The translations under genes were made by a program, and so were the position numbers. 64,000 nucleotides of DNA. Origin: Spirochaeta isovalerica (GTDB taxonomy: Bacteria; Spirochaetota; Spirochaetia; DSM-2461). The DNA is taken from the NCBI RefSeq assembly GCF_014207565.1, contig NZ_JACHGJ010000002.1, forward strand, positions 248,001 through 312,000. Direction: 5' to 3'. The stretch's first letter is position 1; every line of letters begins with the position of its first letter. Under the pieces are notes generated by a model. It had not been told where the DNA came from, searched no databases, and saw only the letters and a program-made list of their open reading frames with translations. This document shows positions 17,045 to 25,448 of this stretch, in pieces.

Positions 17045-18604
17045 ATGATAAAAAGAATTGTAGAAAAAGACCAGTACTTCGATTCGGTCTTTCTCATGCT
17101 GATAAACAGCGAAATCAAGGAACTCGAAGGAGTGAATAACGCCGTCGTCTCCATGGGAACGGAAATGAATATTCAGCTTCTGAATGATATGAATTTCGCC
17201 GATGAATCAGTGCTGGCTGCTACGCCGAACGATCTGATTGTCGTAATCGAGTGCCGGGATGAAGAGACGGGTGAGAAAGCCGTTGCGGCTGTTTATTCCC
17301 TGCTTAATAAAAAGAAGGAGAAGAGTTCCGGACAGATCTACCGGCCCAAATCCCTTCAGTCGGCGGTCAGGGAGAATCCCGATGCCAATCTGGTTCTCAT
17401 CTCCCTGCCCGGAGAATTCGCTGCCCGGGAAGCCCGGTCCGCTCTGGAAAAAGGGCTGAACGTCATGCTGTTCTCCGATAACGTTTCTGTAGAACAGGAA
17501 ATCGCCCTGAAAGAACTGGCTTTGGAGAAAGGGCTTCTTATGATGGGTCCCGACTGCGGTACCGCCATTATCAACGGCCAGCCTCTCTGTTTCGCCAATG
17601 TGGTTTCCCCCGGCGATATCGGAATCGTCGGCGCTTCGGGCACGGGTATCCAGGAAGTGACCTGCTGCATCGATACATTCGGCGGCGGGATCACCCAGGC
17701 TATCGGCACGGGAGGGCGCGACCTGAAAGACGCCCGGATCGGCGGGAAAATGATGCTTCTGGGCATCGAAGCCCTGAGAAACGATCCGTCAACAAAGATT
17801 CTCGTGGTTATCTCCAAACCTCCCGCGGCCGATGTGGCGGAAAAAGTTCTGTCGGCACTGGAGGAAACGGGAAAACCGGCGGTTGTCCATTTTATAGGAC
17901 AGGAACCGGAGAAGGGGAGAAAGGGACTCTATTTCGCGGTCAGTCTGGAGGAGACGGCGAGAATTGCTGTCGACCTTTCGAAGGGAGTGACTCCCTCTGC
18001 ATCGACTTTTTCCATGCCGGAAGTTGAGATCCGTCAGATTGTCGAGCGGGAAAGCGCGAAACTGGCGTCGTCCCAGAAATATCTGAGGGGACTCTATACG
18101 GGAGGAACCGTAGCCGATGAGGCTTTGATTCTCTTTGAGCGGGAAGGCGTGACGGTCTATTCCAACAATCAGAAAAAAGAGGAGCTCCAGCTGCCTGATC
18201 CCTTCGTCTCGAAAGAGCACACCATCGTCGATCTGGGAGACGACATTTATACGGTGGGCCGGCCCCACCCCATGATCGATCCCTCTACCAGGGAGGAGAG
18301 AATCAACATCGAAGCTGATGATCCCTCCATGGCTGTCATGCTGCTCGATATCGTGCTGGGATACGGATCCCATCATGATCCGGCAGGCGCTATTATTAAA
18401 AGTCTGAAAGCCGCAAAGGACAAAGCGGCGGCGAGAGGGGGGTATCTCCCTATTGTCGCTTCCGTTGTGGGAACGGAACAGGATTTCCAGGGATACGCCG
18501 CGACAGTTTCCAAACTGGAATCGATCGGCTGTGTCGTTATGCCTTCCAATTTTCAGGCATCCATGATGGCTCTTGAAATCATGAAAAAGGCAGGTTCCCT
18601 ATGA
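17045..18604 (+). CDS. FdrA/AllF-like carbamoyltransferase subunit (acyl-CoA synthetase fold)
   Basis: A 519-aa protein of the FdrA family, related to succinyl-CoA synthetase alpha subunit folds. It shows the Rossmann region ATPNDLIVVIECRDEE, a nucleotide-type loop GIVGASGTGIQEVTC and GTGGRDLKDARIGG. The ATG at 17045 has GAGAGGAAAG before it. In E. coli the homologue is a subunit of oxamate carbamoyltransferase with AllG and AllH. Here allG-like follows with a 4-nt overlap, and an AllH-like gene lies at 11061-11912. Carbamoyl transfer from a ring-opened ureide to phosphate is therefore plausible. No carbamate kinase gene is in the window. Confidence 0.85.
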   Translation: MIKRIVEKDQYFDSVFLMLINSEIKELEGVNNAVVSMGTEMNIQLLNDMNFADESVLAATPNDLIVVIECRDEETGEKAVAAVYSLLNKKKEKSSGQIYRPKSLQSAVRENPDANLVLISLPGEFAAREARSALEKGLNVMLFSDNVSVEQEIALKELALEKGLLMMGPDCGTAIINGQPLCFANVVSPGDIGIVGASGTGIQEVTCCIDTFGGGITQAIGTGGRDLKDARIGGKMMLLGIEALRNDPSTKILVVISKPPAADVAEKVLSALEETGKPAVVHFIGQEPEKGRKGLYFAVSLEETARIAVDLSKGVTPSASTFSMPEVEIRQIVERESAKLASSQKYLRGLYTGGTVADEALILFEREGVTVYSNNQKKEELQLPDPFVSKEHTIVDLGDDIYTVGRPHPMIDPSTREERINIEADDPSMAVMLLDIVLGYGSHHDPAGAIIKSLKAAKDKAAARGGYLPIVASVVGTEQDFQGYAATVSKLESIGCVVMPSNFQASMMALEIMKKAGSL

Positions 18605-20028
18605 ATGGGCAAAAGATAAACAAACTGTTCGAAAGTGAACTCGATGTACTGAATATGGGGCTGGAATCCTTCAGCGAAACCCTTTCCGAACGTGGCGTGA
18701 GAAGCACCCAGATCGACTGGACCCCGCCTGCCGGGGGAAAAGCGGATTTGATTGAAGCTCTCGATTTTCTGGAAACCAGGAAAGAGGATATTGATAAGGC
18801 CAACGCGAAAGCCCTTGAGATCATTCAGAAAGGCAAACCGGAAATCGTCGATATTCAGATTGCCGGAGAGGTTATTCCCGGGATGACGGCGAAGACCGTT
18901 CTTCACGCGGGACCTCCCGTTACCTGGGAAAAAATGTGCGGGCCTATGAAAGGTGCCGTTATCGGTGGACTCATCTTTGAAGGTTTAGCGGCAAACCGCG
19001 AAGAAGCGGAAACAATGGCAGCATCGGGAGAGATCCTCTTCGATCCCTGCCATCATCACAGCACTGTCGGACCAATGGCGGGAATCGTCACAGCCTCCAT
19101 GCCTGTCTGGGTCCTGAAAAACAGCGTCTACGGCAACACCGCTTTTGCGACTCTCAACGAAGGGTTGGGAAAGGTTCTCCGCTATGGCGCTTTTTCCGAT
19201 GAAGTCATCGATAAACTGCGGTGGATGCGCGATGAACTGGCTCCCATACTCAAAAAAGCCCTGGCCTTGCACGGACCGGTGGATATGAAGACCCTCATAT
19301 CGCAGGTTCTGCAGATGGGCGATGAGGGACACAATAGAAACAGAGCCGGAACATCTCTCTTTATCCGGGAAATGGCCGCTCATCTGGTCATGCTCGATGA
19401 GGATAAGGAAAAGATTGCTAAAGTATTTAACTTCATGCATCAGAACGACCACTTTTTCCTGAATCTGACCATGCCGACCTGCAAATGCCTGATCGACGCG
19501 GCGCGGGATATCGAAAACAGTTCGCTGATCGTAACCCAGGCGCGGAATGGAACGGAGTTCGGGATTCAGGTCTCGGGTCTGGGATCGATGTGGTTTACCG
19601 GACCGGCCTCCAAAGTCGACGGGCTCTATCTGCCGGGATACACAGAAGAGGATGCTGGTCTCGACATCGGAGACTCGACTATAACCGAAACAGTGGGCAT
19701 CGGAGGTTTCGCCATGGCGGCGGCTCCGGCCATCGTCAAATTCGTCGGCGGATCACCGGATGACGCCATGAAGTTCACTCAGGATATGTATGAAATAACC
19801 ATGGGGGAAAACTCTGTCTTCCAGATCCCTGCGCTCGATTTCAGGGGGACGCCCACGGGCATCGACCTGATGAAGATCGCTGAAACGGGAATCTATCCGG
19901 TCATCAATACGGGAATCGCCCATAAGGATCCGGGTATCGGCATGGTTGGAGCCGGATTAGTCAAACCACCGGTAAACTGTTATGAGGATGCGCTTAAAGC
20001 TTTCAAGGAAGCATTAGATAAAAACTAA
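18601..20028 (+). CDS. DUF1116 protein, AllG-like (YlbE family)
   Basis: A 475-aa protein of family DUF1116, the partner of FdrA. Recognisable features are the long conserved core FDPCHHHSTVGPMAGI, a Met-Cys rich segment MPTCKCLIDAARDIE, and the RNGTEFGIQVSGLG motif. In E. coli AllG is required with AllF and AllH for oxamate carbamoyltransferase activity. The start overlaps the FdrA stop codon, and the two are clearly co-translated. Which step it catalyses in this organism is unknown; the substrate may be something other than oxalurate, as no allantoin genes are nearby. Confidence 0.85.
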   Translation: MNGQKINKLFESELDVLNMGLESFSETLSERGVRSTQIDWTPPAGGKADLIEALDFLETRKEDIDKANAKALEIIQKGKPEIVDIQIAGEVIPGMTAKTVLHAGPPVTWEKMCGPMKGAVIGGLIFEGLAANREEAETMAASGEILFDPCHHHSTVGPMAGIVTASMPVWVLKNSVYGNTAFATLNEGLGKVLRYGAFSDEVIDKLRWMRDELAPILKKALALHGPVDMKTLISQVLQMGDEGHNRNRAGTSLFIREMAAHLVMLDEDKEKIAKVFNFMHQNDHFFLNLTMPTCKCLIDAARDIENSSLIVTQARNGTEFGIQVSGLGSMWFTGPASKVDGLYLPGYTEEDAGLDIGDSTITETVGIGGFAMAAAPAIVKFVGGSPDDAMKFTQDMYEITMGENSVFQIPALDFRGTPTGIDLMKIAETGIYPVINTGIAHKDPGIGMVGAGLVKPPVNCYEDALKAFKEALDKN

Positions 20029-20043
20029 TACGAGGAGAAAAGA

Positions 20044-20901
20044 ATGAAGATTATTGATTTTACCATTCCATTGGGGATAGGAACACCGCCCTGGCCGACA
20101 TACGAACCGCTTCAGGTCAAGTATTTCAAGAGACTGGCTCCCAACGGGGCTAACGGGCAGGTTGTGACCCATTCCAATCACATCGGTACTCATCTCGATG
20201 GAGAGATTCATTTCTATACTCCCGGTAAAGATATCGCCTCCCTCGATTTCGATTTTCTGGTACACGAAGGGGTAGTCGTCGACCTGTCGGATTGCGTGGA
20301 GGACTACAGCATCTACACATCCAAAATGGTTGAGGAAAGAGTTGAGGTAAAAGAGGGGGACATCCTCATTATCAATACGGGCTATCACAAATTCGGATGG
20401 GATCAGCCGACAGCCGATGAAATCCGCTACATGATCAAGCACCCCGGTCCCGACAGGGAATTCGCTGAATGGGCCAAAAAGAAAAAACTGAGGTGGATCG
20501 GTGTGGACTGCGGTAGCGCCGACCATCCCTTCAATACGAAAATTCGAGACTGGATGCCCAGGCAAGCCAAAGAGTGTGATGCCTATTTCAAGAAGACCTA
20601 TGGAAAAGGGCTTGAGGAAATTTTTGAAGATGACAAGTATCAGCTGATGCATCTGGAGATGTTTAATCACCACATCCTCCACGCCGAATGTCTCGGTGGA
20701 GATATGGATCTGCTCAATAACCAGAGAGTGACAATAGGATGCTTCCCCTGGCGCTTTGTCGACGGAGAGTCCAGCATTTCCCGTATCGTCGCCATGGTCG
20801 ACGATGACAAATACGACGAACTGATGAAAAAGAAAGCCAAATGCGGTCTTACCAAATTCGGCGATGTTACAGGCGGCGGGAACGAGTTCCTTCATTCATG
20901 A
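20044..20901 (+). CDS. Cyclase-family metal-dependent hydrolase
   Basis: A 285-aa member of the cyclase/kynurenine formamidase superfamily (PF04199). The metal-site motif HxGTHxDxxxH is present as HIGTHLDGEIHF near residue 47; the usual Pro after Asp-x is replaced by Glu, which is less common. Later family elements are WIGVDCGSADHPF and MHLEMFNHHIL. Family members open amide rings or hydrolyse N-formyl compounds, including isatin hydrolase. Placement after the molybdenum hydroxylase and AllFG genes suggests it hydrolyses a ring product of that pathway. SD GAGGAGAAAAG lies before the ATG. Confidence 0.88.
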   Translation: MKIIDFTIPLGIGTPPWPTYEPLQVKYFKRLAPNGANGQVVTHSNHIGTHLDGEIHFYTPGKDIASLDFDFLVHEGVVVDLSDCVEDYSIYTSKMVEERVEVKEGDILIINTGYHKFGWDQPTADEIRYMIKHPGPDREFAEWAKKKKLRWIGVDCGSADHPFNTKIRDWMPRQAKECDAYFKKTYGKGLEEIFEDDKYQLMHLEMFNHHILHAECLGGDMDLLNNQRVTIGCFPWRFVDGESSISRIVAMVDDDKYDELMKKKAKCGLTKFGDVTGGGNEFLHS

Positions 20902-20926
20902 TTTTATAATATAAAAGGAGAAAATT

Positions 20927-21616
20927 ATGGCTATTGATAAAATGGAACAGTCTTTACGGCCCCCCCAGCTGGAGCTGAAACCTTTTCCTCCCAAAATGAT
21001 CACTCTGGCCAATGGAGAGGAGATGATAGTTCGCGAAGTAAAACGCGAGGAAGTGGGAGTCCTTCTGGGAACGATCCAGCCTCTTATGGGCGTTCAGAAA
21101 GATTTTTATGACATAGTTGCGTCCCGCATGTATGCCGAGGTCCTGGGTTGGTTCGAATACCGGGTAGCCAACGAGTTCGTCCTTGTCGGCGCGATCAACG
21201 GGGAAATCGCCGGTATTGTCAACAGCCGGCTTATCGATGGAAAAGAGGGTATGAGTTTTCATACCATGACCATCAAAAGAGGGCTGAGAATCGGAGCGCA
21301 GCTCTTTGCGGCGAAAATGGAGCACCATATCGATATTCTCGGTAATGATGAAGTTCATATTGTGGCGGAAAGTCCTATCGGTTTCAAAAGGTGGATGATC
21401 GAGTACGCTCTGGAAGACCGCTCTTCCCGGTACCCGGCGCTTCGCCATGAGTTGGGAGGGGTTCCGACTTTCACCCTTACAAAAGAGCTCTGGGATAGAG
21501 TCAAAGCCGACAAGTGCACCGGTTCCCGTCCCGTTCCTCCGGAAAAACTGGCCACAGCCGATAAGCTGAGAATGCCTTCCGAGTATCCGCAGATCCCCGG
21601 ATTCAAAAGGGGCTGA
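20927..21616 (+). CDS. Unrecognised protein, possible GNAT-like fold
   Basis: A 229-aa soluble protein that I do not recognise. The middle part looks like an acetyltransferase core: a strand ANEFVLVGAINGEIAGIV, a central region HTMTIKRGLRIGAQLFAAK in place of the usual R/Q-x-x-G-x-G/A loop, and a late AESPIGFKRWMIEYAL resembling the N-x-x-A/GF element. The Pro-rich C-terminal tail is unusual. No signal peptide or membrane helix is present. It lies 2 nt before the thiolase-like gene in the same operon and has an AAAGGAG ribosome site, so it is surely expressed with that pathway, perhaps as an acyltransferase acting with the thiolase-like and DUF35 proteins. Confidence 0.6.
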   Translation: MAIDKMEQSLRPPQLELKPFPPKMITLANGEEMIVREVKREEVGVLLGTIQPLMGVQKDFYDIVASRMYAEVLGWFEYRVANEFVLVGAINGEIAGIVNSRLIDGKEGMSFHTMTIKRGLRIGAQLFAAKMEHHIDILGNDEVHIVAESPIGFKRWMIEYALEDRSSRYPALRHELGGVPTFTLTKELWDRVKADKCTGSRPVPPEKLATADKLRMPSEYPQIPGFKRG

Positions 21617-21618
21617 TT

Positions 21619-22827
21619 ATGAGAAAAGTGTCCATTGTCGGAATCGGACACACGGTTTTCGGCAATCTGAGTGATTTTGATCTTGTCGATGTCATGGCCT
21701 TCGCGTCGGGCAATGCTCTGGATGATGCGGGAATCCGCGATGACCGTAAAATCATCGAACAGGTTTTCGTAGCCAATATGGGCGGGGGAATTATCAATCA
21801 CCAGACGGGGATAGCCTCTTCTCTGGTGAGCCGGATGGATATGGAACCGGCTATGGCCGAACTGGTGGAAAACGGTCCGGCCAGCGGGGCCAGCGCTGTC
21901 AAGCTCGGTTATATGGCCATTGCCAGCGGCCTTGTCGATGTGGTTATGGTAACCGGCGGGGAGTTAATGCGGTCCGTCACCGGCTGGGAGGGAACCGACT
22001 TTGTCGCTTCGCTTCTCCATCCCGAAGCGGAGTACAACTACGGGTTGACGCTGCCGGCCTACGGGGGAATGTTCACCCGCATGTATATGGAGCGCTACGG
22101 GCTCACCGAAAGGGACCTGGGGCTGATCGCTGTAAAGGATCATCAGAATGGTGAGAAAAATCCCTTCGCCCATGTCCGGGTTCCCTGTACAATCGAAGCG
22201 ATCCACGACAGCGAGAACGCCCACGTTATCAATAACTATGTGGCGGAACCGCTGAGAATGTACGGCATGTGTCCCGTTTCAGACGGAGCTGCCTCGCTGA
22301 TTCTCTGCGCCGAGGATTCGCCGAAAATGAAGTACTTCACCAAACAGACGCCCATTCGCATAACCGGGGTCGGTTCCGCGACAGACACTCACTGCGTCCA
22401 CAACCGGAAGGATCCACTCGTCCTCGATGCGGTTCGGCTGGCCGCGGAAAGGGCTTATGCCATGGCGGGACTGAAAGCGGAGGATATCTCCTTTGCCGAA
22501 CTTCACGATGCCTTCGTCATTCTGGAGCTGGCTATTTCCGAGGAAATCGGCTTTTTCGAAAGAGGCAAATCGGCTGAGGCTTTGCGCAAAGGGGTTACGG
22601 CCATCGACGGGGCTAAACCGATAAACACTTCGGGAGGGCTCAAATCGAAAGGTCATCCGGTCGGCGCTACCGGTGTCTCCCAGGTCTTCGAGCTGGTTAA
22701 ACAGCTCCGGGGACAGGCGGAAAAAGAAGGTCGCCAGGTTAAAAATGCGAAACACGGCATGGCCGTCAATTTCGGCGGGTTCGGCAATAATGTGGTAGCG
22801 GTTATCTGCTCGAGGAGGGACGCATGA
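21619..22827 (+). CDS. Thiolase-like protein lacking the nucleophilic cysteine
   Basis: A 402-aa member of the SCP2/archaeal-type thiolase family. Family features include VSIVGIGHTVFG at the start, the C-terminal catalytic His in SKGHPVGATG, and NFGGFGNN near the end. At the position of the acyl-accepting Cys (family pattern V-E-N-A-C-A-S-G) it reads VENGPASGASAV, so Cys is replaced by Pro. A normal ping-pong thiolase reaction is therefore unlikely. The protein may bind acyl-CoA or cleave through another mechanism. It overlaps the DUF35 gene by 4 nt, and that partner type normally forms a complex with such thiolases. Confidence 0.85.
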   Translation: MRKVSIVGIGHTVFGNLSDFDLVDVMAFASGNALDDAGIRDDRKIIEQVFVANMGGGIINHQTGIASSLVSRMDMEPAMAELVENGPASGASAVKLGYMAIASGLVDVVMVTGGELMRSVTGWEGTDFVASLLHPEAEYNYGLTLPAYGGMFTRMYMERYGLTERDLGLIAVKDHQNGEKNPFAHVRVPCTIEAIHDSENAHVINNYVAEPLRMYGMCPVSDGAASLILCAEDSPKMKYFTKQTPIRITGVGSATDTHCVHNRKDPLVLDAVRLAAERAYAMAGLKAEDISFAELHDAFVILELAISEEIGFFERGKSAEALRKGVTAIDGAKPINTSGGLKSKGHPVGATGVSQVFELVKQLRGQAEKEGRQVKNAKHGMAVNFGGFGNNVVAVICSRRDA

Positions 22828-23216
22828 TTGATTTCAGTGCCTACGGAGTCAAAACTCCCGAAGTCTATGCAGTGAAATGTCCTTCCTGCGGAAAGCTTCA
22901 CTATCCCGCTCCCATGATCTGCAATAAATGCGGCGAGAGGAGAGACCCTTCCGGCGTAATATTCAAGGACTGGGAAACCGTTTCCCTTTCCGGAGAATGC
23001 AAACTTCTCGCCTGGACCAGAGTTTATGCTCTGCCGGAAGGATTGGATATGCAGTATCTGCTTTTCGGAATTGTGGAATTTCCCAACGGCCTTCGCGCCA
23101 GCGGACGGCTGGAAGTCGATAAACCTGAGACGGGCATGAAATTAAATGCCCGGGTTGAAACGATGGATAACTCCAAAGGAAAGGAGTTTGACGGATTTAT
23201 TTTTGAATCTTTTTAA
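22824..23216 (+). CDS. DUF35 zinc-ribbon/OB-fold protein
   Basis: A 130-aa accessory protein with an N-terminal rubredoxin-like zinc ribbon (CPSCG and CNKCG, about residues 15-38) followed by an OB-fold (about 55-130). In characterised systems such DUF35 proteins bridge a thiolase-like enzyme and an acyl-CoA or HMG-CoA synthase partner and channel the acyl group. Here it overlaps the thiolase-like gene and ends the operon that starts with the molybdenum hydroxylase. No HMG-CoA-synthase-like gene is in the window, so the 229-aa protein at 20927 is the only candidate third partner. Confidence 0.9.
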   Translation: MIDFSAYGVKTPEVYAVKCPSCGKLHYPAPMICNKCGERRDPSGVIFKDWETVSLSGECKLLAWTRVYALPEGLDMQYLLFGIVEFPNGLRASGRLEVDKPETGMKLNARVETMDNSKGKEFDGFIFESF

Positions 23217-23231
23217 AAACAGATTTGATCC

Positions 23232-23270
23232 AACTGCGGTTCAGGTGAAATCCGGACCGCAGTTACTTCT
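23232..23270. terminator. Terminator between convergent genes
   Basis: Perfect 9-bp inverted repeat AACTGCGGT (23232-23240) / ACCGCAGTT (23256-23264) with a 15-nt loop, followed by ACTTCTTTTT. It ends the long plus-strand operon and overlaps the stop codon of the convergent small membrane protein gene. Confidence 0.65.
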
Positions 23271-23592
23271 TTTTCCACTCTGCCACTTCATCACCGGATA
23301 TATAAACGAAAAGATCAGGATAAGTCCAGATAAATCTGGTTACCGACTGGTCGAGCACTCTTTTCCGATCGGGTTCTCCGAATAGCTCAATCAGAATTTT
23401 ACTGGGCATTCCCGGCCAGGGTTCACCTTTGGAAAGCGAGGCTTTCTGTTCACCGGTTAATTCGCTATGAGATTCTATATATCGCTGTCTCTGTTCGGCA
23501 TAAAAAATCTTGAGCTTCATCTGCCTTCGGGAAAAGTAGAACCAGGCACCGACTAAAAAGAGTAGAAAGGGTAAGAGATACAATTTGTTCAT
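23263..23592 (-). CDS. Small single-pass membrane protein of unknown function
   Basis: A 109-aa protein with one N-terminal hydrophobic helix (about residues 3-20) followed by a charged region. The cytoplasmic or periplasmic part has a short helical segment (RQRYIESHSELTGEQKASLSKGE) and a C-terminal strand-rich stretch ending EVAEWKKK. The LTxEQKxxLxxGxPWxGMP pattern resembles small proteins that police a neighbouring complex, but I do not recognise a family. No ribosome site is visible before the ATG; a TAGAAT box lies 7 nt upstream of it, so it may be another near-leaderless gene. Confidence 0.65.
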   Translation of the reverse strand: MNKLYLLPFLLFLVGAWFYFSRRQMKLKIFYAEQRQRYIESHSELTGEQKASLSKGEPWPGMPSKILIELFGEPDRKRVLDQSVTRFIWTYPDLFVYISGDEVAEWKKK

Positions 23593-23651
23593 ACTACTGA
23601 TTCTATAAGAAAAGAGGGTTCGGTGAAAGGAGGATTAACCGGAATCTGTTT

Positions 23652-24515
23652 TTAACGGTCCACACTCTTATCTATCAGGAAATCTTTATACTTCCTGTCT
23701 TCCTGGAGAATATGTCCGATCGTCCAGTCTTTCAGAAAGAGGATGATTTCATCGGTCAGTTCACTGAAACCCTGTCCGTATTCAGAAGCGAAGTGCCGAA
23801 TCTTATCGATAAAACCTTTATGAAGTGTCATATGCGCTTTCAGTTCGGGATATCCGTTCTTTGCCATGTGTTCTTCTTCATAAGAGAAGTGGAACTGACT
23901 GTAATAGAATAGCTTTTTGATAATGACCGGAATGTATAGGGTCTTGCGGCTGCTGCTCGTATGCTGCAGATCATTGGTCTGCTGGAGGATATAGATCAGC
24001 TCCTTGTGCTGGTCGTCGATGCCTTTTATTTCCAGCTCCAGTTGCTGGTTTTCCCATTGGTCGAGCACATTGCTTCTTTTTTCCGCGGAGATGGAAAAAT
24101 TGGTTTCCGGGAATATACCCCTCCCCTTGAAATAATCGGCGTATTTGACATCTTCGCCTTTAATATGCTTCAGAATCCACTCAACCAGAAAATCCTGAAT
24201 AGGAGCCAGGGGATAATTGAGCTTATCCCGAACTCCCTCCAATTCCTCTTTTATCTTTTCCTTGAAAGAACGGTGGGTGGCTATATGTCCGTTCAGGTCC
24301 GGATAACCATATTCTTTCTGGAGGGCTTCTTCGCTGGTAAAATGATAACTCGTATATGCATAGAGCTGCTTGAGAATCCTGATCGCTTCCTTCTGATGGT
24401 TTTCCCTGTCAACGATATTATGAAGCTGATTGGTAATCGTAATGAGCTCTCTGTGCTGAGTATCGATAGTGGAGATACCCAGGCCGAATTTTTCATCTTT
24501 CCACTCTATAAACAT
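23652..24515 (-). CDS. Tandem bacteriohemerythrin
   Basis: A 287-aa protein made of two hemerythrin four-helix bundles that bind a di-iron oxygen-carrying centre. Domain 1 (about 1-125) has IDTQHRELI, YHFTSEEALQKEYGYPDL, HIATHRSF and HIKGED. Domain 2 (about 150-287) has IDDQHKELI, FHFSYEEEHMAKNGYPEL, HMTLHKGF and HILQED. Both carry the full His/Glu/Asp ligand pattern. Most homologues are single-domain, so the duplication is notable. Likely roles are oxygen sensing, delivery or scavenging in an oxygen-sensitive cell, close to selenium and molybdenum enzymes. A GGGAGAATGAG site precedes the ATG. Confidence 0.93.
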   Translation of the reverse strand: MFIEWKDEKFGLGISTIDTQHRELITITNQLHNIVDRENHQKEAIRILKQLYAYTSYHFTSEEALQKEYGYPDLNGHIATHRSFKEKIKEELEGVRDKLNYPLAPIQDFLVEWILKHIKGEDVKYADYFKGRGIFPETNFSISAEKRSNVLDQWENQQLELEIKGIDDQHKELIYILQQTNDLQHTSSSRKTLYIPVIIKKLFYYSQFHFSYEEEHMAKNGYPELKAHMTLHKGFIDKIRHFASEYGQGFSELTDEIILFLKDWTIGHILQEDRKYKDFLIDKSVDR

Positions 24516-24571
24516 CTCATTCTCCCTGTTTACATTGTAGTACGGGGAGAATCAGATGTCACAAGGGATTT

Positions 24572-25201
24572 TCAGCCGACTGTAACGGTGTTTCCTTTTC
24601 CGGTCAGAATGGATGCGATTTCATACATATTGGAAACCTTTCCCACGGCAAGCTGTTCTTTCATGCCGTAAAAGTCCAGACAGGCTCCGCAGACATAAAT
24701 GGTAATGCCCGATTCTTCCAGATCCTTCAGGTTTCCGATGCAGGGGCTTCCTTCCACAGCGACTTTGACGCCGCCGTTCATCATCAGGATGTTGTCGGGC
24801 CGTCTTTCGATTTCCGTCAGGGAGTAGATAAAAGCCTCCATCAGCTTGGATCCCAGTTTCGGGTCTCCCTGGCCGATAGTCTCCGCATTAATGAAAATAT
24901 TGAGAGGCTCCTCTGCAGAGCCCTTCTGAATTTCCGCGAACTGAAAAGACGGTTCGGCTGGGGGAGCGTCTCCTTCTTTATAGCCCTCATTGTCGATGGT
25001 TATGGTGCGGATTTCCCCTTCCTGCGTAACCGATAGAATGGCATGGCCGCTGTTCTCACAGAAACGGGTGACGTTTTCCACGGCCGCCTGGTTGTCCACC
25101 TGAATTTCCAGAACGGAGAATCCGCCCTCGTCAAAAGCCTGTTTTACCCTAATGACCGGCTGGGGGCAGGCCAGTCCCGTTCCGTTTATAGATTTCTTCA
25201 T
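24572..25201 (-). CDS. yedF: Selenium metabolism protein YedF (TusA + DsrE-like)
   Basis: A 209-aa protein. An N-terminal TusA/SirA domain (about 1-75) has the CPxP motif in GTGLACPQPVIRVKQAF. A C-terminal DsrE-like domain (about 100-209) has Cys residues at SPCIGN and VCGACLDFYG. This two-domain layout is the YedF family that co-occurs with SelD in genomes with selenium-dependent molybdenum hydroxylases (established association). It probably carries sulfur or selenium as a persulfide or selenide on Cys. ATG 25201 follows GGAGGGAGCAG; the gene is last in the maturation operon and overlaps the DUF3343 gene by 53 nt. Confidence 0.9.
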   Translation of the reverse strand: MKKSINGTGLACPQPVIRVKQAFDEGGFSVLEIQVDNQAAVENVTRFCENSGHAILSVTQEGEIRTITIDNEGYKEGDAPPAEPSFQFAEIQKGSAEEPLNIFINAETIGQGDPKLGSKLMEAFIYSLTEIERRPDNILMMNGGVKVAVEGSPCIGNLKDLEESGITIYVCGACLDFYGMKEQLAVGKVSNMYEIASILTGKGNTVTVG

Positions 25202-25448
25202 ATTTTCTGCTCCCTCCTGAGTTGTATTGGAGATAGATTCGCTCAATTGTATTGGGTCCGTTGGTCAGCTCCTCCGTTATAGCGGGATTTTCCGACTTAA
25301 CGCGGATGGAAAAACCGCATTCCGAGGATATTTCCCGGGGAGTGGGGATCAATTTCATATTATACCCCCCTTCGTCCAGTCTTTCTTCCTCTTCCATGGC
25401 ATCATGTGTGTTTTTAAATGTGAGGACAAAGCTATTCAATGATTTCAA
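25149..25448 (-). CDS. DUF3343 protein of the selenium cluster
   Basis: A 99-aa protein with the DUF3343 fold in residues 1-75 (SFVLTFKNTHDAMEEEERL at the start, LIPTPREISSECGFSIRVK in the middle, with the conserved Pro-Arg-x-I-Ser-Ser-x-Cys-Gly). Family members sit between SelD and YedF in selenium-dependent hydroxylase loci. The conserved Cys suggests a carrier or donor role. The last about 24 residues read into the start of yedF in another frame and are not typical, so a lost stop codon may have extended the protein. The start overlaps selD by 17 nt. Confidence 0.8.
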   Translation of the reverse strand: MKSLNSFVLTFKNTHDAMEEEERLDEGGYNMKLIPTPREISSECGFSIRVKSENPAITEELTNGPNTIERIYLQYNSGGSRKYEEIYKRNGTGLPPAGH

